Part shown: in pieces, positions 8,770 to 18,481 of the stretch | Layout: each line of letters begins with the position of its first letter | Position numbering within the stretch: the first letter of the stretch is position 1 | Assembly (NCBI GenBank): GCA_024637225.1 | Contig: JAGXFP010000031.1 | Coordinates: 1-50,240, forward strand | Source: Desulfobacterales bacterium | Lineage (GTDB): Bacteria; Desulfobacterota; Desulfobulbia; Desulfobulbales; JAGXFP01 | Direction: 5' to 3' | DNA: 50,240 nt | The notes under the pieces: generated by a model | Database searches by the model: none | Seen by the model: only the letters and a program-made list of their open reading frames with translations | Told to the model about the DNA's origin: nothing | Translations under genes and position numbers: made by a program

Positions 8770-9183
8770 GGAAAAAACTCCCGCCCCAAACCGCCCCCTG
8801 AAAGCCCGGTGAGACGTGCAGCATTTAGATCCTGCCCACTTATCAGCCGGGCTCTTTCGTCGTTAATATGCACTGTTAGTGTCAGTCTGGAAATGAGGAT
8901 TTTTATCTGGAAAAGAGAGCCCGCCTCTTCCGCCACCCTGCACCGGTGCTGCCCCACTAACACTTCCGATGGGGCCGGTTTTATCGCCTCGAGCTCCTAT
9001 CGCGAGCATCAATATAAAAACCGGAATCCGTGCTCGGCCATTGGCATCTGCCATTAATCAATCAGGAACTACTTGCTTATCAGTCCGCGATCAGGGTAGA
9101 GAAATTGCCGCGGCCTTCAGGGCGCCCTTAGCGAGTTTCTGTCCAGAAATGAGGATTTTTGTCCGAGAACGAGAAGCAAGGAT

Positions 9184-9227
9184 GTCGGAAAAGCGCAGCG
9201 TACTCGGGTACGTGAGCACTTTCCGAC
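9184..9227. repeat. Palindromic repeat with CGTAC/GTACG core, copy 1
   Basis: Outer arms GTCGGAAA and TTTCCGAC (8 bp, perfect) enclose inner arms CGTAC and GTACG. The core is closely similar to 29166-29213 and more loosely to 13861-13876, so it appears to be a small dispersed palindromic family (REP-like). Confidence 0.5.
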
Positions 9228-9278
9228 TCCGTGGCGACGAAGTTATCGGGCAAAAAGACCATTTATGGACAGGCACTA

Positions 9279-9379
9279 GCGAGCCATCTGCCGTTGTAGC
9301 AACTTCATGATATATCAGTATAAACAAGCTCGTCGCCTCCTTGCAAGCCCCACGTTCCCGAACGCGCACCAATTCAGGA
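9279..9379 (+). repeat. Decayed copy of the 220-bp inverted-repeat element (right half)
   Basis: This stretch aligns with the right half of the elements at 26656-26874 and 42447-42667: CATCTGC, then GCAACT, GATATA, a Cys-rich-like run CCTTGCA, GTTC(C/T)CG(A/G)ACGC, ending ATTCAGG. The minus-strand translations of this copy and of the 42447 copy also share the pattern VRER-x-x-CK-x-AT. The left half is not recognisable. Confidence 0.55.
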
Positions 9380-9498
9380 TAATAATTTGACACCGGACCC
9401 TGGCGTGGTTAAAGTGACGCAAACTTAACCTACTGGCAGTTACAGCCGCTTGTAATCTGCATAACCCAGACGATTTCAACTACGCAGGTATCCACGCT

Positions 9499-10440
9499 AT
9501 GAGCGATTCAAAAACCGGTGAGATCAAGACCGCCAAATCTCTATTCAAAACCCAGAATAATCCGAGCAACATTGTGCCAAGCAAACTCTTTCTGGACAGC
9601 AGGATTAAATTTCGCTGCCATCCTGAAGTTTCATGCTTCACCGCCTGTTGCGGTAACATCGATATTATCCTGACCCCTTACGACATTCTCCGGATCCGCA
9701 AAGCCCTGAACCTCCCGGCGGATGAGTTCCTGCTTCGCTTTACCACCCCCCTCTTCCTTGAGAAAACCGACATGCCCGGCGTCAAGCTCCACCTCGACGA
9801 AGAAGGACGCTGTCCTTTCGTAACCGAAAAGGGCTGCACCATCTATGAGCATCGGCCCACTACCTGCCGCTATTATCCGGTCGGCATGTCCTTTTTTCAC
9901 GAAGCCGCCGAAGAGGGCGCGGCATCCGAGGAATTCTATTTCCTGGTCAAGGAAGAGCACTGCAAGGGTCACGATGAAGAGCAGGTCATGACCATCCGGG
10001 AGTGGCGCAAGGACCAGGGGATCGACGAAAGCGACGAGATGAACCGGGAATGGATGGAACTGGTAATGCGCCGCAAGTCTTTCGGCCAGCAGGCAACCTT
10101 GAGCGAGCCGGCCCAGAAGATTTTTTTCATGGCCAGCACCGATCTCGACAAGTTCCGCAGTTTCGTGATGAGTGATTCGTTCAGGGACACCTACGAAATC
10201 GAGCAGGCGACCATCGACGGCATCGCGGAAGACGATGTGGCCTTGATGAAGTTCTCGTTCAAGTATCTGGCTTCTTCACTGTTCGGCACCCAGGACCTGA
10301 AGATCAAGGAAGAAAAAATCAGGGCCAAATCCGAAGAGATGCAAAGGACCCGGGGCGATGCCGAAAAACGGGCTGAAGAGACCTATCGCGAACTCCTCAA
10401 GGACAAAGAGGAGCTCATCGCCGCCACCAAAAAGGCTTAA
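9499..10440 (+). CDS. YkgJ-family cysteine-cluster protein
   Basis: A 313-residue protein with a Zn/Fe-chelating cysteine-cluster domain (YkgJ, formerly UPF0153; PF03692). The pattern C40-x5-C46-x3-C50-C51 is followed by C105, C113 and C123, the last within the characteristic RPTTCRYYP. The C-terminal 60 residues are rich in K/E/R and look like a coiled coil, an extension beyond the core domain. No signal peptide or membrane segment is visible. Its biochemical role is unknown; members have been linked to metal binding. It stands alone between the apr leader region and convergent genes. The Shine-Dalgarno is weak (AGGT), so the exact start is not certain. Confidence 0.8.
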   Translation: MSDSKTGEIKTAKSLFKTQNNPSNIVPSKLFLDSRIKFRCHPEVSCFTACCGNIDIILTPYDILRIRKALNLPADEFLLRFTTPLFLEKTDMPGVKLHLDEEGRCPFVTEKGCTIYEHRPTTCRYYPVGMSFFHEAAEEGAASEEFYFLVKEEHCKGHDEEQVMTIREWRKDQGIDESDEMNREWMELVMRRKSFGQQATLSEPAQKIFFMASTDLDKFRSFVMSDSFRDTYEIEQATIDGIAEDDVALMKFSFKYLASSLFGTQDLKIKEEKIRAKSEEMQRTRGDAEKRAEETYRELLKDKEELIAATKKA

Positions 10441-10545
10441 CCGAGTTTTATACCTCAAGGGCATAAGAGGCTGTTCAACTCAGCTTTATACCACAACAGG
10501 GCATAAGTTTCGTTTGAGCAGGCGAGCTGCTCAACTCAACTTTAT
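10441..10545. repeat. Tandem/palindromic repeat shared with 40481-40530
   Basis: Two related units: TTTTATACC...GGGCATAAG...TGTTCAACTCAGC (10446-10483) and TTTATACC...GGGCATAAG...CTGCTCAACTCAAC (10484-10540). The second unit contains a hairpin with arms GTTTGAGCAG and CTGCTCAACT and a 5-base loop. The hairpin unit recurs in inverse orientation at 40481-40530. It overlaps the 3' end of the histidine kinase gene, whose last codons and stop lie inside the repeat. Confidence 0.6.
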
Positions 10546-11949
10546 CCGGAAGGTGGTTCCCACGCCAAGGACGCTGTCGACCTCGATCGAGCCATGGTGG
10601 TTGTCGATAATGTTTTTGGCGATAGCCAGACCGAGGCCGGTGCCGCGGGTTTTGTCGGTATAGAATGGCTTGAAGATCTGATCCTGGCTGTCTTCAGGAA
10701 TGCCGGGGCCGGTGTCGGTGATCTCGATAACGACTCCGGCCTCGTTCGCGCTGTCCCGGCCGACCCTTACGGATAGCGATCCTCCTTCCGGCATCACCTG
10801 GACCCCGTTCAGCAGGATATTCAACAGGGCCCGGTAGAACAGTTCCCGGTCAACCGGCACCATGGGCAGCTCCCCTTCGATCTCCAAGCGCTCCGAAATA
10901 CCGTGACTTTCCAGCTCTGTACTGACAAATCCAACCGCCTCCCTGACAATATTCTCGACCGGGGCCAGCTTAAGATTAATCTCGCGGGGTTTGGCGAAAT
11001 CCAGAAACTCACGGACAATCCTATCCAGTCTGGTGGTCTCATCGATAATCACGGTGGTGAGCTGTTTATTGGCAGCAGACTCGGCCCCGATCCTCTTGCG
11101 GAGCATCTCGGCGGTACTGCGGACAATTCCCAGAGGGTTTTTGATTTCGTGGGAGACGGAAGCGATCATTTTCCCGAGACCGGCCAGATGTTCGCTGCGA
11201 CGCAGTCGATCTTCGAGAATCTGGCGATCCCTGGCCCGCGCTTCGATGATCCGGTCTGCCCTGGCCACGATAAGCCGCAAAATCACGAAGAGGACAAACA
11301 TGAACAGAAAGGCGATGCCGCTGATCATCCACTGCAGTTTAATGGTTGCCAGATAATCGTCTGACATGTCCTGGATGATCTCGATTACCCCGAGAATTTT
11401 GGCCGGGGTCTGTTCGGAACGCAACGGAATGTATGAGATTAATCGGTATGAGGGGGGTTCGGAACCCGGCAGCAGATTGAGCATGGAGCCCTTCACCTCC
11501 AGCCGGGAAGAACTGCGGCCTTCCTTGGCACTCATGAATTCCTCGCCGCCTTCACCCTGCTCCCCGACCCGTTCGTTGATCGTACTGTAGACCACAACAT
11601 CTTCCTGCTGATCGAATATACTTACCGCTTCGACCTTCATCCCGTGGGTTATATTGCGAATGATGATATCAAGGCGTTTCTGCTGGCCGGGATGGCTGGG
11701 GATAATGCTGCCGTAGCGAAGATAGGACGGCATTATGAAACGCTCGTATAACTGCTGGTTGATGTTTCTGGCAAAGACCAGGGCATACTCTTCACTGCGC
11801 CGCAGCATCACCCCGTTGGCATGGTTCGAGATCAGAATAGCGAAAATCGGCGTGAAGACCAGAAAAACCAGCAGAGTGGTAAAGGAAAAAAACTTCACCA
11901 GCGCGAAAGGTTTAATGGGAACTACCGACAACTTGTCATCATTTTTCAT
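10531..11949 (-). CDS. Membrane-bound sensor histidine kinase
   Basis: About 472 residues. Two membrane segments (about 19-41 and 207-227) frame a periplasmic sensor region of about 165 residues. Then come a linker, a HisKA domain with the H-box SHEIKNPLG (phospho-accepting His near 267) and a HATPase domain with DTGPGIP, FYTDKTRGTGLGLA and GVGTTFRIKL. There is no receiver domain; the arrangement recalls ZraS/NtrB-like kinases. I choose the ATG at 11949, directly before KNDDKLSV, because the longer frame would run 120 bases back into the upstream radical SAM gene. From this start the gene begins four bases after that gene's stop, implying translational coupling. No cognate response regulator is in the window. 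The last three codons and the stop lie in a dispersed repeat. Confidence 0.85.
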   Translation of the reverse strand: MKNDDKLSVVPIKPFALVKFFSFTTLLVFLVFTPIFAILISNHANGVMLRRSEEYALVFARNINQQLYERFIMPSYLRYGSIIPSHPGQQKRLDIIIRNITHGMKVEAVSIFDQQEDVVVYSTINERVGEQGEGGEEFMSAKEGRSSSRLEVKGSMLNLLPGSEPPSYRLISYIPLRSEQTPAKILGVIEIIQDMSDDYLATIKLQWMISGIAFLFMFVLFVILRLIVARADRIIEARARDRQILEDRLRRSEHLAGLGKMIASVSHEIKNPLGIVRSTAEMLRKRIGAESAANKQLTTVIIDETTRLDRIVREFLDFAKPREINLKLAPVENIVREAVGFVSTELESHGISERLEIEGELPMVPVDRELFYRALLNILLNGVQVMPEGGSLSVRVGRDSANEAGVVIEITDTGPGIPEDSQDQIFKPFYTDKTRGTGLGLAIAKNIIDNHHGSIEVDSVLGVGTTFRIKLS

Positions 11950-11953
11950 TATT

Positions 11954-13678
11954 TTACCCAACGCAAACACCACAGCGCCTGCATCTGGAAGTTTCACAGG
12001 GACCGGTGGCGCGCCCGGCCAGAGCCCGTTGATACTCCGCCCAAAGATAATCACCTTTAATCCCATGGTCAATCACCTCCCAGGGCAGCAGTTCAAAACG
12101 ATCTCTGCTTCGGAGGGCGTAATGTTCGGGATTGATTCCGTTTTTCCGCATGGCCTGGCGCCAATTGCCGCCGATCGTGGCCAGCTCGATCAAGGCGGGG
12201 GCCAACAGCCGATCCCCCCTGGCCAGGACAGCCTGCAAGAAGGCGTTATTGGGATTTTCACCCATGATCTTCAGGTTGGCCACTCCCTTGAGGGCCTGAC
12301 GCAGATATTTAAGTTTCTTTTTAAGGAGATCGACTCCGGCAAAGGGCTGGTATTGAAAAGGGGTCCACGCCTTGGGCACAAATGGATTAATGCTCAGGGT
12401 CAGAGTGCTCAGCCTGCCCCGGGCCCGGCCGGGAATATTCATGATCTCCCGCACCTCGGCCACCAGTTTCGCCATTTCGTCCAGATCACCATCGGTCTCG
12501 GTGGGCAAGCCGATCATAAAGTACAATTTCAAGTTGACGATCCCGGCCTTGACTAGTTTTTCGGCCCCGCGGAGGACATCCTCCCGGCTGATCCCCTTGT
12601 TGATCACCCTGCGCAATCGCTCCGAGGCGCCGTCCGGGGCGATTGCCACGGTCTTCAGGCCGCTCCCGGCCAGAAGGGTCAGCAGGGAGTCGCCAATCAC
12701 ATCAGCCCGAAGCGACGAAAAAGAGAGTTGACAACCGTCCAGCAGCAGCCGTTCCGCGACCTGCTGCAACTCGCCGGAGCGCACCATTTCCATACCAAGA
12801 AGGCCGATCTTGTCGGCCCCTTCGGGACGTTCCTCAATTGCCGAGACAATGGCGGAACCGGACCACAACCGCGGCGGCCGGTATACGAAACCGGCCGCGC
12901 AGAACCGGCACCCCTTGCTGCACCCGCGACCGAGCTCGACCATGTACAGATCGGCAAACTCCGCCGCCGGTGTGAGGATAGCGGAATGGCCGGCAACCTC
13001 CGGGGCCTCAATCCCCAGCCGTTTGACCCGTTGCGGAATGCCGGGCTCTACTACGATTTCCCTTAGAATCTGATCCGGGCCGTATTTGAAATGGTAAAAG
13101 CGGGGGACATAACAGCCCGGCAATTCAACGGCCATCCTTCGTAAAAGCTCGCGCCGGTCGAGCTTCTTTCCGGCTGTAGACAGTCTTTCGAGAATGGCCG
13201 GCAGCACCGGCTCCGCTTCACCGATTACCAGCATATCAAAAAACGGGGCCACCGGTTCCGGATTGATAAAGCAGCAGACTCCGCCACCGATGATCAGCGG
13301 CTTGCCGGACTCAATCCCGGCCTCCTGCCGCTCTTCCGCCAGGGGCTCGAGACCGGAGGAGATCAGCATCCGGACCAGGCTCGGAATATCCTGCTCGAAA
13401 CTTATCGAACAAAGAATTACCGGAAAGTCGGCAAGGGGGCGGGAAGACTCGACGGAAAGGGGTTTCTCATCACCATCCGGCAGAAAGATCCTTTCGCAAA
13501 CCAGATCGGGGTTCTGGTTGACCAGCTCGTAGACCAGTTGCAGACCCAGATTGGACATGCCCACCCCGTAGGTGTTGGGAAAGAGCAGTCCCACCGGCAC
13601 CCTGCCCTTCCAGCTCTTCTTCCAGGATCCTCTCTCCCCGGGAAATTCATGGCTGGCGTCGGGACGTCGATGGCGCAT
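11954..13678 (-). CDS. Radical SAM protein with B12-binding-like N-terminal domain
   Basis: A 574-residue protein. Residues about 25-190 resemble a cobalamin-binding-like domain (GLLFPNTYGVGMSNLGLQ), followed by a radical SAM core with the cluster motif CSKGCRFC (near residue 250) that binds the 4Fe-4S cluster cleaving S-adenosylmethionine. The C-terminus ends in a cysteine-rich tail (CETSRCRRCGVC). This architecture resembles the TIGR03960-type family, whose substrate is not known to me. It is followed directly by the histidine kinase, and ftsZ lies 254 bases upstream on the same strand. Function beyond radical SAM chemistry cannot be stated. Confidence 0.85.
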   Translation of the reverse strand: MRHRRPDASHEFPGERGSWKKSWKGRVPVGLLFPNTYGVGMSNLGLQLVYELVNQNPDLVCERIFLPDGDEKPLSVESSRPLADFPVILCSISFEQDIPSLVRMLISSGLEPLAEERQEAGIESGKPLIIGGGVCCFINPEPVAPFFDMLVIGEAEPVLPAILERLSTAGKKLDRRELLRRMAVELPGCYVPRFYHFKYGPDQILREIVVEPGIPQRVKRLGIEAPEVAGHSAILTPAAEFADLYMVELGRGCSKGCRFCAAGFVYRPPRLWSGSAIVSAIEERPEGADKIGLLGMEMVRSGELQQVAERLLLDGCQLSFSSLRADVIGDSLLTLLAGSGLKTVAIAPDGASERLRRVINKGISREDVLRGAEKLVKAGIVNLKLYFMIGLPTETDGDLDEMAKLVAEVREIMNIPGRARGRLSTLTLSINPFVPKAWTPFQYQPFAGVDLLKKKLKYLRQALKGVANLKIMGENPNNAFLQAVLARGDRLLAPALIELATIGGNWRQAMRKNGINPEHYALRSRDRFELLPWEVIDHGIKGDYLWAEYQRALAGRATGPCETSRCRRCGVCVG

Positions 13679-13860
13679 TCTGTTATATTTCTTTTATGGG
13701 ATTAAATGGCTCGGTGAAAAGACCGGAGGCCCTGCAAAGAGAATGCTTAAAGCAATTCCGGCGATCTCGCAAAAAGGGAAAAATGGGATAACTAAGTATG
13801 CAAATACCCCTTGTGGGTGAAAATCATCAGCTCCATGACGCGTGAATTTCTAGGAATGCG

Positions 13861-13876
13861 GCATACTTCAGTACGC
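13861..13876. repeat. Imperfect palindrome related to the CGTAC/GTACG family
   Basis: GCATAC-TTCA-GTACGC pairs over 6 bp with one mismatch in the 254-base gap between ftsZ and the radical SAM gene. It resembles the cores at 9199-9212 and 29179-29193 but lacks their outer arms. The rest of the gap holds nothing recognisable. Confidence 0.3.
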
Positions 13877-13932
13877 TGCAATGACGAGACAATTTGCAGC
13901 AGCGCCGAAGCCGGCAACTTTTTGCGACGCCA

Positions 13933-15096
13933 TCAATTTTCGTTTCGGCGGATAAATGTCGGGGTGTCCAGCTTGTCCTCGTCTAAACCGACATCCAGGA
14001 AAGGGTTGCGCTGTTTCTTGACGGGATTCGGACGCGGCTCGACGCCCGTGCGTTTTTCCTTCTGGTTGAAGGGCAGGGTCTGGGCCACCTTTTCCCGGGG
14101 AGCCCCCAGGGAAGCAACCTTCTGGGGCAAATCCTCTTCGCTGTTGATCCCGGTGGCGATAACCGTGACCCGCAAGGTCTCCCCCAAGGATTCGTCAAAG
14201 GTAACCCCGAGAATAATGTTGGCATCTTCATGTGCCTCCGCATGGATAATACCGGTCACCTCGGTAACTTCGGCCATGCTCAACAGATCCTCCCGGGAGG
14301 AGATATTGACCAGCACTCCCTTGGCCCCGTCGATGCTGATATCCTGGAGGAGAGGGCTGGCAATCGCCATGTTGATGGCCTCGGAACCGCGATTATCGCC
14401 AATGCCGACCCCGGCCCCCATCAGGGCCGCGCCCATCTCGTTCATAATCGCCTTGACGTCGGCGAAGTCGGGATTTATGTAGCCGGGCAGATTAATGGTA
14501 TCGGTAATGCCCTTGACGGCCTGCAAGAGAATATCGTCGGCCATTTTCATGCCATCTATGAAACGGCCGCCTTTTCCGGAGAGGGAGAGGAGGCGATCGT
14601 TTGGAATGGTGATGATCGTATCGGCATGCTTCTTCAACATCTCCCAGCCCTGATTGGCGTTTTTAGTCCGGGTCCGCCCTTCAAAGGAGAAAGGCTTTGT
14701 CACCACCGCCACGGTCAGGGCGCCGAGCTCCTTGCTGATCCGCGCTACCACTGGTGCGGCCCCGGTTCCGGTGCCGCCGCCGAGACCGGCCGTAACAAAA
14801 ACCATATCGCATTTGCCGATCACCTTGCGAATCTCTTCGACGCTCTCCTCCGCCGCTTCCCGGCCCCGTTCTGGATTTGCCCCGGCCCCGAGCCCTTTAG
14901 CCAGAATGGGACCGAGCTGGAGGCGGACATCGGCCTTGGAATTTTCCAGGGCCTGGATATCGGTGTTGGCGGCAATAAACTCGACCCCGAGAATATTATT
15001 CCCCTCCATGGTATTGATCGCATTACCACCGCCGCCGCCAACTCCTATGACCTTGATCACCGCCCGGCAATCACTATCGGCAAACTCAAATGACAT
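13933..15096 (-). CDS. ftsZ: Cell division protein FtsZ
   Basis: A 387-residue tubulin-like GTPase that polymerises into the Z ring at mid-cell. The signature [13 protein letters not shown] is present near residue 107, together with [12 protein letters not shown] at the N-terminus and IPNDRLL (T6-loop region downstream). A variable linker is followed by the conserved C-terminal peptide DTPTFIRR, which binds FtsA and other tethers. Length and motifs are normal. It is the last gene of the dcw cluster and follows ftsA after 177 bases. The retained tether peptide shows that ring assembly and membrane attachment are conventional here even though the septal synthase gene pair is not. Confidence 0.98.
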   Translation of the reverse strand: MSFEFADSDCRAVIKVIGVGGGGGNAINTMEGNNILGVEFIAANTDIQALENSKADVRLQLGPILAKGLGAGANPERGREAAEESVEEIRKVIGKCDMVFVTAGLGGGTGTGAAPVVARISKELGALTVAVVTKPFSFEGRTRTKNANQGWEMLKKHADTIITIPNDRLLSLSGKGGRFIDGMKMADDILLQAVKGITDTINLPGYINPDFADVKAIMNEMGAALMGAGVGIGDNRGSEAINMAIASPLLQDISIDGAKGVLVNISSREDLLSMAEVTEVTGIIHAEAHEDANIILGVTFDESLGETLRVTVIATGINSEEDLPQKVASLGAPREKVAQTLPFNQKEKRTGVEPRPNPVKKQRNPFLDVGLDEDKLDTPTFIRRNEN

Positions 15097-15273
15097 TTAA
15101 TCCTCTATGTAAGACAAAGTAGTTGTTCTTCTTAACATTTATACCGCAAACCTGACACTTCTTCTATTAGTTTTTCTAAATATTTCGCCCGGTATGGCCT
15201 CCAAGCTCTAACTGCCGTCAACCCCAAAGTTCCCCAAGGGATAACCAATAGCCTTCCGGCGAGGTTTCGGTAA

Positions 15274-16506
15274 TCAGAAAGCGCTACCGAACCAGTTGCG
15301 CATCCGTTCGATCAATCTGACCAAGAAGCTGCCTTCGGAATTTTTGAAGCGGCAGTTCGCCTCGTTTTTCATGCCATGGAAGATCAGCCCCAAACCCGTT
15401 GAAAACTGAGGCGTATTCACCATATCGTACATGCCTCCAACCGGATGGGGATAGCCGATGCGGACCGGCACATCGAAGATCTGCTCGGCCAGGTCGATCA
15501 TATTGGCCAGCAGCGAGGTTCCCCCGGTCAGGACCAGGCCGGCATTGATCGATCCGCCATAGGACGATTCATCGAGCTGCTGCCTGACTAGGGAGAGAAG
15601 CTCCTCGATCCGGGGCTCGAGAATCTCACCCATCAACCGCCTCGACAAGCGTCGCGGCGGTCGTCCGCCGACACTGGGCACTTCTATGGCCTGATCCCGG
15701 TCGATCATCCCGGCCAGGGCCGCGCCGTATTTTTCCTTGAGCAGCTCAGCCTCTTTCATGGGGGTGCGCAGACCTATGGAGAGATCATTGGTCAGATTGT
15801 GTCCCCCCAGGCCGAGCACGAACGTATGTTTGATGCTGCCCTCCGAGAATATCGCCAGGTCGGAGGTGCCGCCGCCGATGTCGAGCAGTCCGACCCCCAG
15901 TTCCATCTCCTCCTTGGTAAGCACCGCTTCCGCCGAGGCGATCGATTCGAGGACCACATCGCAGACCTCCAGATCGGCCCGGTTGCAGCACTTGATGATG
16001 TTCTGTACCGCGGCAACCTGGCCGGTGACGATATGGACATTCGCCTCCAGTCTCACTCCGGTCATTCCCAGCGGATACTGAATGCCGTCCTGGTCGTCGA
16101 CCATGAACTCCTGGGGAATGACATGGAGGATCTCCTGGTCGGTGGGAATATGTACGGCACTGGCCGCCTCGATAACCCGGTCGATATCCTCCTGATTGAT
16201 ATCCTGCTGACGGATCGGCACCAGACCGCGGCTGTTGAAACCCTTGATATGACTGCCGGCGATACCGACGAACACCGAGGATATCTTGCAGCCGGCCATT
16301 TTTTCGGCATCCTTGACCGCACCTCTGATCGACTCGACGGTACTCTCGATATTGACCACGACCCCGCGCCGCAGGCCGTCGGAGGGGTGGATACCGACTC
16401 CGATCACATCCACCTGCCCGTCCCTGACCTCTCCGACCATCGCGCAGATTTTGGTGGTGCCGATGTCAAGACCTACGATCAGTTCGCCCCGTTCATTTTC
16501 TACCAT
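15274..16506 (-). CDS. ftsA: Cell division protein FtsA
   Basis: About 410 residues; an actin-like ATPase that tethers FtsZ to the membrane. Phosphate-1 (GLDIGTTKICAMVG) and phosphate-2 (LLDIGGGTSDLAIF) motifs are clear. The SHS2 (1C) domain lies around residues 80-165, and the C-terminal amphipathic helix (FLVRLIERMRNWFG) is the membrane anchor. I use the ATG at 16506, which has GGAG six bases upstream; a TTG two codons earlier is the alternative. It lies between ftsQ and ftsZ as usual. Confidence 0.97.
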   Translation of the reverse strand: MVENERGELIVGLDIGTTKICAMVGEVRDGQVDVIGVGIHPSDGLRRGVVVNIESTVESIRGAVKDAEKMAGCKISSVFVGIAGSHIKGFNSRGLVPIRQQDINQEDIDRVIEAASAVHIPTDQEILHVIPQEFMVDDQDGIQYPLGMTGVRLEANVHIVTGQVAAVQNIIKCCNRADLEVCDVVLESIASAEAVLTKEEMELGVGLLDIGGGTSDLAIFSEGSIKHTFVLGLGGHNLTNDLSIGLRTPMKEAELLKEKYGAALAGMIDRDQAIEVPSVGGRPPRRLSRRLMGEILEPRIEELLSLVRQQLDESSYGGSINAGLVLTGGTSLLANMIDLAEQIFDVPVRIGYPHPVGGMYDMVNTPQFSTGLGLIFHGMKNEANCRFKNSEGSFLVRLIERMRNWFGSAF

Positions 16507-16679
16507 GGTCAACTCCGGGGCCCGGAGGCCCGATTATTTTCTTGGTTAATTTGCTGAATCGATGACGGACTTTAGGGCAAATTCACCCTCTCAACCGGTT
16601 ATTACCTGTTTTTCTGTCGTGATCGCGGTGATTAACCGCACCAGCCCGCCTTTCCAGGGCGCATGCTCCCGGATTCACC

Positions 16680-17489
16680 TCAACCGCTTTCCATGCCGAC
16701 CAGAACCCGTTCATCGCCATAGTCAACCTGGATATAGGAAACCCGCTCAAATTCCTTCCGTTTATAGAGCCAATAGAGGACTTTAGCCAGCCGGCGATAT
16801 TTGTTCAACATCTCACCACGGCCCAAGCGGATAGGGAAAGGGCGATCGGTCAGAAACATCACAATGGTTTCGTCCCCGAGCCTGATCTCGGAGATGTTCT
16901 GGACCGGAAGATTGGGATTATCGCGCCCGCCATATTTAATTATCTGCAACGCCTCCCGGAGGGCGGAAGAACGATCGAGCCCCCCCTCCCCGACAGCGGT
17001 CAGGCCGGAAATAACCGGATAATCCAGATCCGCCTCGCCAGTCAAGGCGGCAAAGAGCTCCCCGGATTTATCGATATAGTAGAGACCATCGTCCAGATTG
17101 ACAATGGCCACGGGCTTTCTCTCCCGGATCGAAATCAAGAGCCGATCCGGCCACTTGCGGGCAACCTCGGCCCGCTCCACCCAGCGATGGCCCGCGACCA
17201 GCTCCTCAACCCGGCTTTTGCCGATCTTGACCAGATTCGACTGGATGCTGACTCCGCTCAATTCCAGGATCTCATCCTTGCTGATTCTTTCGCATCCCTC
17301 GATATCAATGGCCGCGATCCGAAAAAGTCCCGATTGTGCCAAGGCCACGTAGCACAAATAAACCGCTCCAACCCCTAAGAGTAAAATAAGGGATATCACC
17401 GTAAGTTTCCGGGCGATCCGGTGCTCGGCAAGAAAGCCCTTCCTCCGGACCGGGGAAGAGCGCTGTCGCCTCCCGCGCTTACTTCTCAC
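16680..17489 (-). CDS. ftsQ: Cell division protein FtsQ (DivIB)
   Basis: A bitopic membrane protein of the divisome. A basic N-terminus (RSKRGRRQRSS) precedes one membrane segment (about residues 30-50), then a POTRA domain (FRIAAIDIEGCERISKDEI) and the FtsQ/DivIB domain. I choose the GTG at 17489, which overlaps the murB stop as GTGA and has GGAG five bases upstream. The longer open frame would overlap murB by 76 bases and add a low-complexity extension. In other bacteria FtsQ binds FtsL and FtsB and controls FtsWI. Its retention here next to an apparently inactive FtsI is notable. Confidence 0.92.
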   Translation of the reverse strand: MRSKRGRRQRSSPVRRKGFLAEHRIARKLTVISLILLLGVGAVYLCYVALAQSGLFRIAAIDIEGCERISKDEILELSGVSIQSNLVKIGKSRVEELVAGHRWVERAEVARKWPDRLLISIRERKPVAIVNLDDGLYYIDKSGELFAALTGEADLDYPVISGLTAVGEGGLDRSSALREALQIIKYGGRDNPNLPVQNISEIRLGDETIVMFLTDRPFPIRLGRGEMLNKYRRLAKVLYWLYKRKEFERVSYIQVDYGDERVLVGMESG

Positions 17490-18439
17490 CTCGGCTCCAT
17501 CTCCGGCATCCCGCCGGCGATTTTCACTTCCGGCTCCAGTCGGACTCCATGGACTTCCCATACCCGGGCCTGCACCAGATCCATCAGCCTGATGATATCG
17601 GCGGCGGTAGCCTCACCGGTGTTGACGATGAAATTCGCGTGCAGTTCGGAAACCATGGCGCCGCCGATAGCGGTACCCTTGAGCCCCGCCTCTTCGATAA
17701 GCTTTCCCGCCGCCGCGCCTTCGGGATTCTTGAAAAAGGAACCGGCCAGCCCATGGGCGGTTGGCTGCCCACGGCGCCTCTCCGCGACCCGTTCCAGGCA
17801 GAGCCTGCGAATCGCGGCGCCATCTCCCGGGCTTAAGGCAAAGAGGGCGGAGAGGACCACGGCGTCGTCCGGACGGTGCAGAGTGCGATAGGCGAAATCA
17901 AGTTCCCGCCGATCTTTTTTAACGGTCTCGCCGCCGGACAGCCAGGTCAGCGCCGCAACAACATCCTTGATCTCTCCTCCCCGGGCGCCGGCATTCATAA
18001 CCACCGCGCCGCCGACCGTCCCGGGGATCCCAGCTGCGAATTCCAGCCCGGCCAAATCTCGATCCGCGCACCAGTTCAACAATCTGGCCAGACGGCAGCC
18101 CGCCTCGACCTCAACCAGCGTCCGGCCGCGGCTATCCTGGCCGACCCGGCTGATTTCGCCGAAATTGCGATCCAGGGCGATCACCAGCCCGGCAAAACCT
18201 GCCTCGGTCACCAGCAGATTACTGCCGCCGCCTACTATATAGAAGGGAATCTTACCGGTCCGGCAGCCATTGATCAAGCGGAGCACCTCATCCATATTCT
18301 CCGGCACTACCAAGGCCTGGGCGGGACCTCCGACCTTCAGTGTGGTTAACTCCGCCATCGCCACATGCCAGCGCACATTGCCGGGCCAGAACCTGCGCAG
18401 GCGCTTCTTCAGTTCATGATCGGAAAACAAGTCGGCCAT
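17486..18439 (-). CDS. murB: UDP-N-acetylenolpyruvoylglucosamine reductase
   Basis: A 317-residue FAD enzyme that reduces UDP-GlcNAc-enolpyruvate to UDP-MurNAc. The FAD-binding motifs GGGSNLLV and GIPGTVGGAVVMNAGARGGE are clear, as is the catalytic SFFKNPEG region. Its stop overlaps the ftsQ start by four bases. It is the fourth-from-last gene of the cluster; no ddl gene lies between murB and ftsQ. Confidence 0.97.
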   Translation of the reverse strand: MADLFSDHELKKRLRRFWPGNVRWHVAMAELTTLKVGGPAQALVVPENMDEVLRLINGCRTGKIPFYIVGGGSNLLVTEAGFAGLVIALDRNFGEISRVGQDSRGRTLVEVEAGCRLARLLNWCADRDLAGLEFAAGIPGTVGGAVVMNAGARGGEIKDVVAALTWLSGGETVKKDRRELDFAYRTLHRPDDAVVLSALFALSPGDGAAIRRLCLERVAERRRGQPTAHGLAGSFFKNPEGAAAGKLIEEAGLKGTAIGGAMVSELHANFIVNTGEATAADIIRLMDLVQARVWEVHGVRLEPEVKIAGGMPEMEPR

Positions 18440-18481
18440 TACTGTTAATCCTTCCCGGATATGGTATCCCGGGTTGGGGGT

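Larger units (their letters stand above)
8770..9498 (+). other. Repeat-rich non-coding stretch between aprB promoter and ykgJ
   Basis: No convincing gene. The open frames here are short, overlap repeats and lack ribosome binding sites. A 15-base core GAAATGAGGATTTTT occurs twice (8890-8904 and 9146-9160) with partly similar flanks. A palindromic element (9184-9227) and a decayed copy of the 220-bp intergenic repeat (9279-9379) follow. The stretch looks like a place where repeats accumulate next to the apr promoter. Confidence 0.6.

Noticed and set aside
8740..9393. Several short frames on both strands between aprB and ykgJ
   Set aside because: They overlap repeats and share peptide patterns only because the DNA repeats; no good ribosome sites.
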